Shown here: positions 22,100 to 34,561 of the stretch, in pieces | Position numbering within the stretch: position 1 is the stretch's first letter | How the letters are laid out: every line of letters starts with the position of its first letter | From: Amborella trichopoda | Lineage: Eukaryota; Streptophyta; Magnoliopsida; Amborellales; Amborellaceae | Direction of reading: 5' to 3' | Length of the DNA: 64,000 nt | Assembly (NCBI RefSeq): GCF_000471905.2 | Contig: NW_006499563.1 | Coordinates: forward strand, 2,613,601-2,677,600 | Program-made: the position numbers and the translations under genes | The notes under the pieces: generated by a model | Seen by the model: only the letters and a program-made list of their open reading frames with translations | What the model was told of the DNA's origin: nothing | Database searches by the model: none

Positions 22100-22173
22100 G
22101 GCGACACCAGCAATGTCGCCTGGCAACACCATCTGTGCTGTCCAGATCCAGGGCGACACTCCCCGTGTCGCCC
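22100..22173. repeat. Palindromic GGCGACAC cluster 2 (B leader)
   Basis: GGCGACACCAGCAATGTCGCC (22100-22120) and GGGCGACAC-TCCCC-GTGTCGCCC (22151-22173). The second is a perfect 9-bp-arm hairpin with a 5-base loop. Confidence 0.88.
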
Positions 22174-22436
22174 AAATTCAAAAGTTCATAATATTCTAAA
22201 AATTTTCAGATCTGTTACAGGGTCACTTTTGTGACTGTTCACAAACATTCAGAGAAAAATAAAATTTTTAAAAATACCAAAAAACTATTTGTTGTATGTC
22301 AGCATTATTCTATTTTACTCTGTTTTAATTTATTTCATCATAAATATTTTTTTTTTCCTGATTTTTCCAAGTTTAAAATAGTCTTATTTTAATATTAACA
22401 AGAAAAAAATAAAAAAAATAAAAAAAATAAGTTTTT

Positions 22437-22538
22437 GGGGCAACACTAGCAGTGTTGCCCACCCTGCACGGGCAACACCAGTAGTGTCGCCTGGGAGATA
22501 CCAGTAGTGCTGCTGGGGTGACACCACCCGTGTCGCCC
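22437..22538. repeat. Palindromic GGCGACAC cluster 3 (B leader)
   Basis: A series GGGGCAACACTAGCAGTGTT, GGGCAACACCAGTAGTGTCG and GGGTGACACCACCCGTGTCG, each a near-perfect inverted repeat of the same type with changes that largely keep pairing. Confidence 0.85.
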
Positions 22539-23436
22539 AACTGCAAGTGTCCCAAAAACTTTTTGGGACCCCATAGGCATATTCCATGGACTTTTGGCTC
22601 CCTGTTGACTAAGTTTTGACTTAAAATAAAATTTTAAAACATATAAAAAAATATTTTACTTAAGATAGGTCTCTGTTGTTTCTGACTTTTTTATTTTATT
22701 TTAGTTTGTTAATTTTGACTGAAACCATGTTTTCCCTACTTGCACCATGCTTAGTTTAATTGTGTTTCATCAAAGTTAAAGGGCTAAAAAAATAAAAAAA
22801 ATACATTGAGGGTTGCTTACACCCTCCCTGAACCATGTCCCGTTCGGGTCACCCTCGACTCGGGCCGCGCTCGACTTAGCATGGATTGTGTCTGGTCTCA
22901 CTGTTTTGACTTCACCTTCTTAGGGTTTGCTTACCCCTCCATTTATATTGTGCTTCGAGCAAGTTTCGCCTCGCGTGGGGACATCAACGCCAAGCGCTCG
23001 TTTTTTTTCCTTCTTGTTTTGTGTGCATTGCGTGCTTGACTTCATATTTAATGCGTGCTCCTTTACACACTTCAGCTCACACCGGACCGGGAATGTCGGG
23101 GAAACCAACAAACAAATATTTTGAAAACCCCCAAAATCCGCATTAACGGTGTGAGGGGAACCTATCTTTGAGAGTCGAGGCAGTTGGGATTCGCGTAACT
23201 TTAACTATGAGCGCCCCTCCGTAATCCTTTGCCTCAAAGCAACTCGGTGTATAGTAGGACCTGGTGAACATCCTATAATAGGAGGCCAGGACCTATGTAT
23301 GGACCTATATCAGCCTAGCCGCATTTCAATAGTTAGGAACCCACTCTCAAGCCAAGCCTACCTATAATCATACTAGGTCAAAAGTTTTCATGTGCTTGCT
23401 TGCTTATTTCTGTTTGTTAATCTTAGATCCCAATCC

Positions 23437-23905
23437 AGACCCGCTTTTGGTTCGAGGTGAAAGCTCTGGATCCAAGTCCAGGCTTGTACCCATCTTTGCC
23501 CAGGTTCGAATCAAGTTTCGCCTTAGTTTGAAATTAGGCCCCTCTTGGTTCGAGCAGAGGGCTCATTCTTAGTTCATCTTTGGTCTTGTCTGGGTCCATA
23601 CCAGATCTGATCATCAAAACTCTTTGGGTCCAAGTTCAAGCATATACCCAGTCTAGTCCAAGTCTGAACCAAGTTCATACCCAGGTCCGAACCTAGGCCC
23701 CATTTTGGTCCGAGCCAACGCTCGTGCCTAACCCAACCTTGGTCCAGTCTGGGTCCATACTCGGTTTGACTTTCACAACCCTCTTGGTCCAGGCCCAGGC
23801 TTGCACCCAAACAATTCAGGTCCGAACCAGGCTCACACCTGGGTCGAACCTAGACCCACTCTTGGTTCGAGCTGAGACTCGTACCGATCTAGTCTAGATC
23901 TTAGT
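23437..23905 (+). repeat. Degenerate tandem repeat of about 160 bp (B leader)
   Basis: The phrases CTCTTGGTTCGAGCAGAGGG (about 23540), TTTTGGTCCGAGCCAACGCT (about 23700) and CTCTTGGTTCGAGCTGAGAC (about 23858) recur at roughly 160-bp spacing. Each is followed by CTGGGTCCATAC- or CAGGTCCGAACC-like text. Three copies, the last incomplete, with a diverged start of another before them. Confidence 0.65.
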
Positions 23906-24795
23906 CTAGGTTCTAGCATAGGTCTAAGCATAGAGTTGCTTTTAGAGCTAGACTAGGCTTACTTTAGTTCAGGGTCTGAACCAAAGCCCATTGAGTCTAG
24001 CAAGTCTAAGTTCTTGTCTAGTCCTTGCCTAGGTCCCAATCAAGGTTTTATCCTTAGAGTCTCCGGTTAGGTCTGCCCTAAGTCATCGAGTCTAGCTCTT
24101 ATCTAAGTCTAGATTCTAGAACCCAACCAAAGAGAGGCACCATGTCAGTCACTCAAGTGTGATGATCGCTCCACAGCCGATTCTAAGCCTAACCTGCCTA
24201 AACCTAGGGACTAGTATGCTGCAATCCCTTGGAATTATCAACATACCTCAGGCCAATCCATTATCCAATGCTCAGGTCTTCAATTAGAGGTAGAGTCCCA
24301 AGGCTCCACTCCTAATCCAGAGATTTGTGTGGCCCGTAAAGCTGGTTCAGCCTGAAAAACTTTGAACAGTCAATGTGTCCGACCGGGTGTCATCCTACAA
24401 GGGCTTTAAGGCAACCAAAGTAGAAGTGGAGTGAGGGAAGAAATTCCTGCAGCATCTAACGCCGATTCCCACAACTCGAACAGAGATAACTCTAGGGTGC
24501 AGTGATCTCAGAACCCAGAGCCACATAAGTCTAGGGCATCTAACCCAACCTCGAGCCACCATAGTATAGCTCATGATGTCTTGAACACTGTGCGAAGCAA
24601 AGGTATCAATCTAGACCAACCCTTAGGTGAAATAGGCATCCAAGCTGCCCTTAAAAGTCTAGTTGGCCTAGGTTACACTGTTCATTCCCCAGCTTACGGG
24701 TCGAACCCAAACCAAGTTAGCGGTATAGGTCAAACCCTAACACAACCGAGTTAGCCGATTCTTCAGTCGATCCCTCTAGTTCAGCCGTGCAATTT

Positions 24796-26000
24796 CTGTA
24801 ACCGATGACGACACCTATGTGTCAGTACAGCCCTCAGGCACAAATGTATCATACCGCCTTGATTACCATGGCCCATCAACCTCAGGCCCATGCAGGCCAA
24901 CATGTACTTCAAATCTCAACTTACCAATCTACACTTGGAAACCCACTGACTGGTGGGCCTTCTGTCACGCTAAATATTCAACAAGAAGGCGCCTTAAAAG
25001 CGATGTAGGATATACTTGTAAGAATGGGCATGCATGAAATTCTACCCCCAAAGGCCTATGTTCAAGAGACCCTTGGAGGCATGGAGGACCTTCCCCTAGG
25101 GTTTGTTGTCCCAGAATTTAGAAACAGGTTTAATGGGAAGAGCGATCCAGATGCTCACGTCAACGCGTATCTCCTCTCTGTTTGAGCATTGTGAAACAGG
25201 CCTAACTAGCTGAAGGCCATATTTTCACAAACATTGACTGGTGAGGCCTTGAATTGACATCGGAGAACAATGTTTGCTCAACCACACATCACGTCAGACA
25301 AAATGTTCAACCTATTCATCTCTCACTATCGTCGGTCGACACCAAGATCTCTCTCCCTGGGAGAGCTTAGTGCAACGAAGCAAAATCCAAGAGAATCCTT
25401 CAAGGATTTCATTCGTCGATTATGTGAGGCAGCAATTCGGGTCATAGAATGCCCACTGACAGACCCAGCCAAAATCTCTTTGGCCTTGGAGAATGTCGCT
25501 CTTGAATACAAGACCTTTTTCAGCCAAGGTCTTATCCCCCATTCCTTCAACTCCATGATCGAGCGGGTGGCGCGACATGAAAGGGCAAGAGGGACACCCC
25601 TCAACACTAGGCCCAATAATAAACCAATAACGACTCCCCAAAATAAGAGCAAAAACAATAACAAGGGGAAGGTTTCCGGTCAGGTTAATGAGATTGTCGT
25701 TAACGGACCGGCTCAAGGTTCAACCACTCAGCACAACAATCAGAACCAAAACTGAAGGGGTCAACCTAGAGTCAATGCTCAGAATAATAACCAAAGGCAA
25801 GAGGATAATTTCACTCCTCTTAAAGACCCACTAGAAAAAGTGCTGGAATTACGCCTTGCTAGAAGCATGGTTTACCTCCTGCCACCATCCGAACACCGTT
25901 TCAAGTCACCGATAAGATCAAGTGGTGCAAATGGCATCAAAACCATGCTCATGATAATCAAAACTGCATATATTTGAAACGAGTGATTCAAGGGTCAATC
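24796..26000 (+). pseudogene. Element B gag remnant
   Basis: The core segment reads VPEFRNRFNGKSDPDAHVN (about 25110-25165), then LKAIFSQTLTGEALNWH near 25210. A long open stretch follows (25270-25755) with HYRRSTPRSLSLGELSATKQ and ESFKDFIRRLCEAAIRV. This is the retrotransposon gag (PF03732-type) pattern of Tat elements. A WCKWHQNHAHDNQNC motif (about 25920-25965) resembles the Cys/His segment seen at the end of Tat gag. Broken several times. Confidence 0.85.
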
Positions 26001-26619
26001 CATATGGGGGACATCACTGTCGCACCTAGAAATCAACCCGTCGAAGAGCCTAATCAAAGGATGGGTATCTTTGCAAATCCTCTCCCTAAAAATATGGTCA
26101 CAACGACCAAAAAGCTGGGAGCTCATGACAACCCAAAAGAGAACGTTGTCATTCACATGGTTAAGAGTGGAGACAAAGAAGAAGAGGATCCTAGTCAATT
26201 CATATTGGCTTGTGACCATCACTTTCAAGATCTCGAAGAAGATCTCTTGAGAATTCTAACAGGAAACCCTTTGTCTCCAAACCTTGATAACATTTCCAAG
26301 TGGGACCAATATGGCGAAGATGATATATTAGATTAGAAATTAATATGGTTAGAACCAATGAAAAGGCACCATCTCTTGAACAAGGGCCCAACACCCCAAA
26401 GTCTCCCATTACTCTTACTAGGGTTGACCCTATCGGGCTTCATGCTGGTGAGGTTGATTCCCTAATCCGAAGAGGCTGAGTGTTCAAATCCATTCAATTG
26501 ATGGCCGATACGCTCGATGAAAGAATGGAAAACACCTCAAAAGCCAAACAACCAGCAGGGGTCGCAGATCACGATCCGAATAAAGAACTCAAGGATCTGC
26601 AACCATCTACTAGCTCATC

Positions 26620-27320
26620 TGGGGAAGATCCAAGCTCAAATCTCCATCTTGGAGCTACTCGCCAACTCACCTACACACAGAGCTCAGATCGAAAGGGTTC
26701 TCGTTAAGACACACATTCCAAGCAACACACAGCAGGATGAGTTGTGCAGAATGATCAAACAATTAATGACACCAATGCCAATCGTGTTCACGGACGATGA
26801 CATCCCAATCAGCTTGAACTGCTTCATGTTCAACCTCCGCACATCACCCTTTTTAAGCAAGGATATAAAATACGGAGAGTGCTTGTTTATAATGGGGCAT
26901 CCTTAAACATATTCCCTATGAAAATAGTGAAGCAGATTGGCAAAAGTCTGGATGACTTCGAGCCATGTCAACTAACTATCACTGCATACGATGGGACCAA
27001 ACAAAAAGCTAAAGGCATACTGCCTCTCACACTCAAGATTGGCCCTTCCGTCCAAGTGATAAAGTTTTATGTCTTGGACATAAAACCTTCATTCAACATG
27101 CTGCTAGGAAGATTGTGGCTGCATGAAAATCTCATGATCGCCTCTACACTCCATCAATGCCTCAAATGTCAAACCAAAAAAGGCGTCGCGAAGGTATGTG
27201 TTGAACCCCTCGCTTTTCTCTATCCTAATATACATAACGGGAAGTTAGTCGTAGGGGTCGAGATTGGACAAATCGCGCTCGCTTCCTTGAGCAAGCCGAT
27301 TGTGCCACCTTGGACCTAAA
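26620..27320 (+). pseudogene. Element B pre-protease and protease remnant
   Basis: The segment AQISILELLANSPTHRAQ (about 26635) and VFTDDDIP (about 26790) are the Tat-type lead-in to protease. The retropepsin-like part runs about 26880-27180, with FEPCQLTITAYDGTK and the closing MLLGRLWLHEN. Family knowledge: an aspartic protease that matures gag-pol. Part of a broken polyprotein. Confidence 0.8.
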
Positions 27321-28309
27321 AGTCGGTGACCCTGTTCCTCAAATTTTACAAACCTCCGCATCGATGGAAGAGATTATCCAATGTGAACATCGATACGCTT
27401 CTGGTCCTTCGAAGCTTGGCACATGCTCTTCTCCCAAGGCTTCCAACCAGGCTAAGGCTTGGGGAGTCAAGGGCAAGGCATAACGGAGGCGATTTCTGAA
27501 TCACTCTAAGCCAAAACTAAAAATGGGGATCGAAGAGGTCTCTAGTTCTCTCTCACCCTATTTCAAAGCCGGATGAATCCTTCATGCTATCCGAGTTTAG
27601 TATTTGGAGGCATTCAAAGCCTCGACCCTCTCGATGCCTGTCCTTCAAAATGGCCAAAGGTGATCATTGATTCCCCAACCGTCAAGAATTCTTCTTCCAC
27701 ATCTCAGCACACGCAAGAACTAGGAATTAAAGACCTTTTTGCTGACCTGGATTTGAAGGTGTGCACAATCGGCTCTAACACAGCTAAGCATGCGCATCTG
27801 CTTATTCAAACCCAGGAACGAAACTGGTCATTCACTCCCCTATATTACGAATTGCTGGAAACATACCCACGACACCTTAATGTCCCGGTGCCAAAAATTG
27901 GATAGGCTCAGGGTGACCATCTAACCACCCTGCACGTCTAGTCCCTAATATTTATCTGGCAAGTCCCATAGAGGACACCTCTTGCGATATTTAAAAAACT
28001 GTTGAAAATTCAAAACATGATAAGTTTGATAAAAATGAAAAAGAATTTTCAAAAACAGCAAACAATCAAGATAACCTGATAACGGTGCATAATACCCAAT
28101 ATGATGAATTGGACGACCAAGACGAAAATCAAGAGAGCCAAGAGTCTGAAGAAATCTTTTAACTTGAGGAACTCACTTCCAATGTTGAGCAATTCAAGAA
28201 GAGATTCGATAGTGACCTAACTGCTATCATCGAAGAGACGATCGACGTAGATCTAAAAACTGAGGAGGATTTAAGGTTAGCCAAGATTGGAACCTCCCTA
28301 TCTCCTGAG
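27321..28309 (+). other. Pol linker of element B between protease and RT
   Basis: About 1 kb without a known domain. An open stretch at 27573-27905 and an acidic, Q/N/E-rich stretch (28000-28160, with QDNLIT and DELDDQDENQESQESEE-like text) lead into RT. Tat elements usually carry a poorly conserved linker here. Nothing further is recognised. Confidence 0.55.
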
Positions 28310-29125
28310 GAGCGAGAAAACATGATTTCCTTTCTTAAGGAATATAACGATGTCTTTGCCTGGTCATACGATGATATGTCAGGGCTAGATCCCACATTGG
28401 TGCAACATCACCTAATATTCAACAAAGGGACGAAGCCTGTAAGGCAGAAACTCCGACGCCAAAAGACCCACCTTGAGCTCAAAATTAAGGAAGAAATCGA
28501 TAAACTGCTCAAGGCGAAGTTCATATCAATTACTCAGAATGGTTGGCCAACATAGTGGTCGTACGCAAGAAAGATAGGAGGATCCGAGTGTGTGTCGACT
28601 ACAGAGACCTCAACAAGGCATGTCCTAAAGACAATTTTCCATTACCAAATATAGATGCCTTGGCCGACAAAACTGCGGGGCACGAGATGTTGTCATTCAT
28701 GGACGACTTCTCGGGTCACAACTAGATCCTCTTGGCAAAAAACGACCAAACCAAGGCATCATTCATAACGCATAGGGGAACCTACTGCTACTGTGTCATG
28801 CCCTTTGGCTTAAAAAATGCGGGGGCAACTTATCAGCGGGTAATGACTAGCATCTTCCATGACTTAATGCATACCATCATGGAAGACTACATTAAAGACA
28901 TTCTGGTCAAGTCAAGGACCAGGTCTGATCATCTCACCAACCTGAGAACCATTTTCGAAAGACTCCGGAAACATCAACTCAAATTCAATCCACAGAAATG
29001 TGCCTTTGGAGTTGAATTTGACAAATTACTAGGCTTTATAGTAAGCCAAAGGGGCATTGAGGTAGACCCATCCAAAATACGAGATATCACTGAAATGCCC
29101 TCTCCTCATCAGAGAAATTTGTGAG
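28310..29125 (+). pseudogene. Element B reverse transcriptase remnant
   Basis: Clear gypsy RT: NDVFAWSYDDMSGLDPTLVQ (start), KPVRQKLRRQKT, VCVDYRDLNKACPKDNFPLP, LSFMDDFSGHN, YCYCVMPFGLKNAGATYQRV, ILVKSRTRSDHLTNL and FNPQKCAFGVEFDKLLGFIV in the right order. The YDDMSGLDP-V-HHL opening is typical of Tat/Ogre-related elements. Copies RNA into DNA in active relatives; here broken. Confidence 0.93.
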
Positions 29126-30160
29126 CTTTAAGGTCGCATATAACTATAATGCATTTCATTTCACAACTGGCGGACAAGTGTGAGCCCTTCAATAGGCTCC
29201 TTAAGAAAGATACCCCATTCATATGGGACAACGAATGCCAAGAGGGGTTCGATCAAATCAAGGTGTACCTCATAAAACCTCTCATCCTTAATCCTCCTAG
29301 TCCAGATAAACCCCTATTTTTATACATATCTGTGAAAGATAAGACCATGGGGGTAATGTTAGGATAATACGATGACCACGAAAAAGAACAAACTATATAC
29401 TACATCAGCAAGACCATGATCGACCATGATCGACTATGAGATGAGATACACAGATGTGGAGAAGCACTGCTTGACGCTTGTGTGGGCCATGCAGAAGTTA
29501 GGACACTATGTCTTATCTCATTCAGTCAAGCTCATCTCTAGAATAGACCCACTCAAGTACCTATTAGAGAGACCAGTCCTTAACGGACATTTAGCAAAGT
29601 GGAGAATGCTATTGAGCGAGTTCGAGATCGAATATGTCACTCAAAATTGACCAAAGGACAAGCCATTGCTGACCACTTAGCTGAACACACACTGCTAGAT
29701 AACACTCCCGTTAACACAGATCTCCCTGATGAGAACCTCTTCACAATTGAGGACTCAATTTGGGAGCTATATTTCGACGGTGCAAAGAACGAATACGGCT
29801 CAGGTACATGAGTCATATTATGCTCACCCAAAAAGATTTTAATGCCAACAGCCATCAGATTGAATTTCCCATGTACCACTAATATTGATGAATATGAAGC
29901 CTTGATCACCGGGCTCGAGAATGCCATGGGAATGAAAATCCAATAAATACAAGTAATTGGTGATTCCTTACTCGTCATAAGCCAAGTTCAAGGGATTTAG
30001 AAGGTGAAAGAAGACAAGCTCAAACCCTATCAAGAAAAGGTGGAAAAGATGATCCCATATTTTAAGAAAATCACCTTTCAGCGTGTAAATAGGGAAAATA
30101 ATCGGTTCGCCGACACCCTTGCGACCCTTGCTTCAATGGTTGATATTCCTCCATAAATCA
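29126..30160 (+). pseudogene. Element B RNase H remnants
   Basis: The connection/RNase H1 segment (FNRLLKKDTPFIWDNECQEG, LFLYISVKD, EKHCLTLVWAMQKLGHYVLS, near 29185-29520) is followed by SKLTKGQAIADHLAEH. A second RNase H-like domain begins ELYFDGAKNEYGSGT (about 29763). Two successive RNase H domains (dual RNase H) are a published mark of Tat-lineage elements. Broken in several places. Confidence 0.85.
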
Positions 30161-30289
30161 CCACGTTGCCATTCTACATCAGGTACAAACATGATCTTTC
30201 CCCATCAAGGAACAAAGAAATAGAGCAAGAAAATGAGAATGATGGGGAAGGGTCTCTCGTGGCTTCAGATGCGCTAGTTAAAGCAAAAT

Positions 30290-31525
30290 CATGGTTCTAC
30301 AATGTTCTATCCCTGCTGAAAGATGGGTTATACCTGGAAGGAGCCACCAAAAAAGATAAAGAACCCCTTCAAAGGTTTTTTATAGGATTCTTAATAAGAG
30401 GTGACCTCCTATTTAAGAAATCCTTAGATGACTTCATTCTACGGTGTCTCGATCAGCCAGAAATCAACCAAGTATTGACGGAGTTACACAATGAAGGAGG
30501 TCATTCTGGGGCAGCCGCCTTAGCTTAGAAAATCAGGCGCTAAGTCTATTACTGGACCACCATGGCCGAAGATTGTTGGAAGTTTGTTAAGAGGTGTCCC
30601 AAATGTCAACTTTATGGAGAACTCATCCATGCACCGTTTGTGCCACTTAACTAAACACCGTTTATATGGCCCTGTGCCATGTGGGGTCTTGATATCATCA
30701 GAATGATCTCACCAAAGCCTCAAACGACCACCATTTTATATTAACGGCTACAGATTATTTCACCAAATGGGTTGAGGCTGCGTCATTTGTCAAAATTGAA
30801 GGACATAATGTTGTCCGTTTCATAAAGAACAACATTGTATTCAGATTTAGTGTTCTTGAGTCAATCATTACTTACAATGGATTCAACTTCAAAAATGAAA
30901 AGGTCACTAAGCTGTGCAAAGCGTTCAGGATAACATAGAAATTCTTCACACCTTATTACCCTCAAGGAAACAGACAAGCGAAGGCCACAAACAAAGGACT
31001 TCTCAGAATAATAAAAGGTGGCAAAGATTGGCACGAAAAGCTGAACGACACACTATGGGTCTACCGGACAACTGAGAAGATTCTTACTGGCATGACCCCA
31101 TACTCATTGGTGTATGCTATGGAACCAGTGGTACCTATTGAAGTTGAGATAACATCTCTTCGAGTGCTCATTCATAAAAATGTGGATGAAGAACAAAAGA
31201 TCGAAGCATGAATCGCTGCCCTCATTAATTTGGATGAAAGGCAATTTTAAGCAACACAACATATCGTTGCTTACCAGTGTAAAATCAAGAGGGCATACCA
31301 AATAAAAGTTGTTCCTCGACAATTCCGAGAAGGAGAAATGGTACTCAAGAAAATCTTCCACACTCCTGCAAATCCACACCCTTTAGGCAAGTTCAAACCT
31401 AATTGGGAGGGGCCATTCGTGGATACCCGAGTGCACGCTGACAATTCTTATAAGATAAAAAATCAGGAGGGGTACGAGCTCAACGACCCCATTAATGCGT
31501 TGTATCTTAGAAAATACTACCTGTA
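30290..31525 (+). pseudogene. Element B integrase remnant
   Basis: The zinc-binding segment (LHNEGGHSGAAALA near 30485, then CPKCQLYGELIH near 30597) leads to the core (LDIIRMISP, TATDYFTKWVEAASF-like text near 30740-30780, TPYYPQGNRQAKATNK-like text near 30950-30990). The C-terminal part near 31338-31520 (ANPHPLGKFKPNWEGPFV, DPINALYLRKYYL) is the usual Tat integrase end. Broken. Confidence 0.85.
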
Positions 31526-32823
31526 ACTGGCTCAAAAGAGTGGTGAAATGAAAAGGCACCACAAAGAAGAAAAACAAAAAGAAAAAAGAAAATGGACATG
31601 GTGAAAAGATGAAAAGGCATCACGGGTAAAAAAAAAGAAAAAAAAGAAAAAAAAAATCTCTAAGAAGGATCTTTCGATTCAAAACACTCAAGTACAAACA
31701 AGTACTTGCAAGGTCCAACAATACTGCACAAGCAGACCCTGAGGACGAAAACTCCTCTTAAACCCTGCAGGTTCCTAACATAACCAACTCAAAAAGATGT
31801 GGGAGGGTGACGTGAATGGAAAACCAAAGTGACTTCGACGAACCCTAAAGAACGTCAAGATTTCTCCAACACAGACGCTCACAAGAATTTAGAGAACTCT
31901 TCATGGACCCGCAAAGCACAGGATGAAAGCTTCAAAGGTAAAAGGACAACTTCAAGAATTTTGAGTTCTCACGATTCTACAAGGAAATCCTTTCATCATC
32001 TTTTGATAAAACATGATAAAGAAAATGACCGCCAAAGGGGCCAGAGGTGGCAAAACCGTAAGGCCCGTCCCTTTTGAAAATGTCGTTTCAATTTGACTTT
32101 TAAATCATCCATTTTTTTTTAAAAAAAGACCTTTAAAAAGGACTTCCTCCATCACTACAAGAGGCTAAACTGTTAGTCAATCTAACCTCGTTCTCGAAGC
32201 CAACTTCCTATGCCTGTTATGAAGGCTTGGAACTAGCAAATTACTCCATGATTGTATGAGTATAACTACCAACTACCACATATCAGAGATGGGTGAACCT
32301 CTACAATGATGAAATTGGCTAGTCTGGGAGTGTTTTTCTCTCGACTGGATCCCCTGAGGCAAAATGAGGCAAGCTCATCCTTGTGTGTGCGTATGATGAC
32401 CCAATAGCCCGAATTCGAGACAAAAAAAAAAAAAACCTACAACTAGGGGGCTGAGTTTGTAAAAATTCAGTTTGAAAAGCGTGTGCAAAGAAAGTATCTC
32501 GCTATGCTTCGACAAATCAATTGCACGTGTACAAGTTAAAAGACCCTCCAACAAGGGTAATAAAAAAAAAAGAAAAAAAGAAAAAAAGAGAGAGATCAAG
32601 CAGAACAGAAAACAAAATTTTGGGTATCTGAAAATTCTAAGTTTATTCATCTATTGAAAATGGACTTATTCCATGCATTTACGCAAATTAAATTTGGTCC
32701 TAGGACCGAAATTCCTACTGTCCTAACAGACTTTAACAAAAAAAAAACTACTAAAAAATAATGCTGATCATGAGATCAACTTATTCATGCCAAGAAAAAA
32801 ATAAAGAAAATAAAATATTTTGG
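31526..32823 (+). other. 3' spacer of element B before the antisense ORF
   Basis: Purine-rich (GAAAAGGCACCAC repeated near 31535, A/G runs 31560-31660 and 32560-32600). No domain is seen on the plus strand. On the minus strand it contains the presumed 3' UTR of the antisense ORF with an AATAAA. GACCTACAACTAGGGGGCTG-like text near 32440-32455 could be an internal polypurine tract. Confidence 0.6.
32642..32647 (-). terminator. Poly(A) signal for the antisense ORF of element B
   Basis: AATAAA on the minus strand in GATGAATAAACTT, about 180 bases beyond the antisense stop. An AATAAA preceded by GATG stands in the same relation to the antisense ORF at 62910-64000, which supports use. Confidence 0.55.
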
Positions 32824-34561
32824 CTATTTGGTCTTCGGCTTCGGATCAACATTCTTCTCAATGAGTTCCACCACGAAGGCCACGCATTGAGCCAATTCGA
32901 CTTCAAGCTCTTTTAAGATGATATCAGATACGTCCTCATTAGATTTGATTCGTTTATTTGAACAAGAGGCACCATCTTCTCAAGGAGGCACGAGATCCCA
33001 AACAGGAGCAGAAGACTCTCCACGAAGTCTTGAAGATTTGGGGCATAGTGGAATAGGGCAGGCACGTTCCCACCAAGAATCATAGTTCGAAGTGGTTGTG
33101 GGCTTGTCTTGCTTAGCTAACCCCTCACTAGAAGAGGACTTCTTTCCCTTCCACGACACCTTGACCAGAAGAGTGAAAGAGTGCCGTCGAAGCGGAAAGA
33201 TTGGGCAACGATAGATCTCCTCTCCTAAACAAATATAATTCTGAGTATGGCATTACTGGCAAAGCACCCTTTGAGGGACATACCCCTCTGTGAAGTGCTG
33301 CCCCACCAGAATAAGACATGAATGCCCCATAGTAGGCAATAATAGGGACACATTTTCAAGACCCTTGATCACCCAATCAAAAGATGACAACTCATCAAGA
33401 ATTCTGCGATAATGGTTAACGTCATGAGGCCTGGTGGTATCATTGACATATGCCAGTCCCAAAGCAGCAGATATAGCCGTTGTTGATTGGGGAGGACGGA
33501 CAATGGTGATGTGTTCATAGGCCCAAATCTATAAAAAATAGTACCCAAAATCACCACAAAAGGTCACACAACAAGAGCCCTAGACTCCGGAATCATTCTA
33601 AGGAGTTTGACCTGGGTGACACTGGCAGTGTCGCCCAACTCAGGTCTTCCCAGATGGGGCTAGGGTTTTTCTAGTTAATTCATGTTGTAGAAATATGGGT
33701 TCCAGAGCCCAATACAAGACAAAAAACTAAGTTCCAGAGAAAAAAAATAAAATTGTGTTAAAAAATATACCTACAAAATTAAGACACTGCCCTCAATAAA
33801 TCGGTCACATCGTGTGACCCGGGCGTGAAGATCCCGATAAATGCCCGCCAACACAGTAGGAACAATGGTGTAACCCGTTCGTTCCCAGAAGGCATGGATT
33901 AAAGGAATAAGGGAACTACGAACCATCTTACGATCACTTGAAAAAATAATGGAACCCAACAGCGTAAAAAGAAAAATAAGGATCTGTTCAGCAGCTCGAG
34001 ATTGCTCTCGATTCCGGACCAGCAACTCCATATCAACCCACTGACCATGTGAAGAATAAGCAGCCCCAATAGTCGCGCACCCATGATAGAATGGTCATCG
34101 GTGGCAGTAGAAGGTTGATACGCAATCTCGGTTAGGTTCAGACCAGAAATCCTGACGACTTCTTCCAAAGTTGGTGTTGTCTCGCATGTGGGAAGGAAGA
34201 ATGTGTTCATTTGATAGTTGAATCTCTCAACAAGAGCTTCGAGGAGTGGAAAGTACACATGACAAGAGGCCATGTTCATGATGTATGTCATCGAAATTGA
34301 AGCCAGAAGGGCCAGGAGCTTGGGCCACTATCGAGCAGAAAGAAACCAATCCCGGAACCAGGATCCAATGATGGGAAAACCATTGATGCATCTAGGAATT
34401 TCACCCGATTGAAGGCCCTATGAGATATGAGAGGGCAGAACTTCAGGGAAGTGGCTAACCCTAGAAAAAAGAGGGGAGGCCTCTTCCTCTCCTCCATTGC
34501 CAACCCATTTGAAAACATTCCTCTTGCCCTTGGAGATCATGTTGTCCTTCTTAGGAGCCAT
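32824..34561 (-). pseudogene. Antisense ORF of element B, plant mobile domain-like
   Basis: Read leftward from an ATG at 34561 (product begins MAPKKDNMISKGKRNVFKWV) to about 32824 (end near IEKNVDPKPKTK). In the first half, FNYQMNTFFLPTCETTPTLE followed by EVVRISGLN is the core pattern of the plant mobile domain, shared with Arabidopsis MAIN-type proteins. Further on come AFWERTGYTIVPTVLAGIYRDL and a WAYEHITIVRPP-like stretch. Between about 33540 and 33775 the minus strand looks like an intron (T-rich, ending TATAG before the WAYEH-like exon); this is inference. Antisense ORFs in the 3' spacer are known for Tat elements. It carries a few breaks. Likely a host gene piece captured by an ancestor. 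Confidence 0.72.
33614..33636. repeat. Palindromic GGCGACAC motif 4 (inside the antisense ORF's likely intron)
   Basis: GGGTGACACTGGCAGTGTCG followed by CCC, one unit of the palindrome family found throughout B. Confidence 0.8.

Larger units (their letters stand above)
21955..24795 (+). other. Long untranslated leader of element B
   Basis: About 2.8 kb without a believable frame. It contains palindrome clusters (22100-22173 and 22437-22538), AT-rich spacers, a GC-richer stretch (22830-23110) and a roughly 160-bp tandem repeat (23437-23905). Long leaders are usual in Tat-type elements. Near 21960-21990 the short phrase CATTCCGAGCTTGATCCAAG is repeated head to tail. Confidence 0.7.

Noticed and set aside
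25326-25716. Minus-strand frames of about 100 codons
   Set aside because: Antisense shadows of element B gag, unlike the domain-bearing antisense ORF at 32824-34561.
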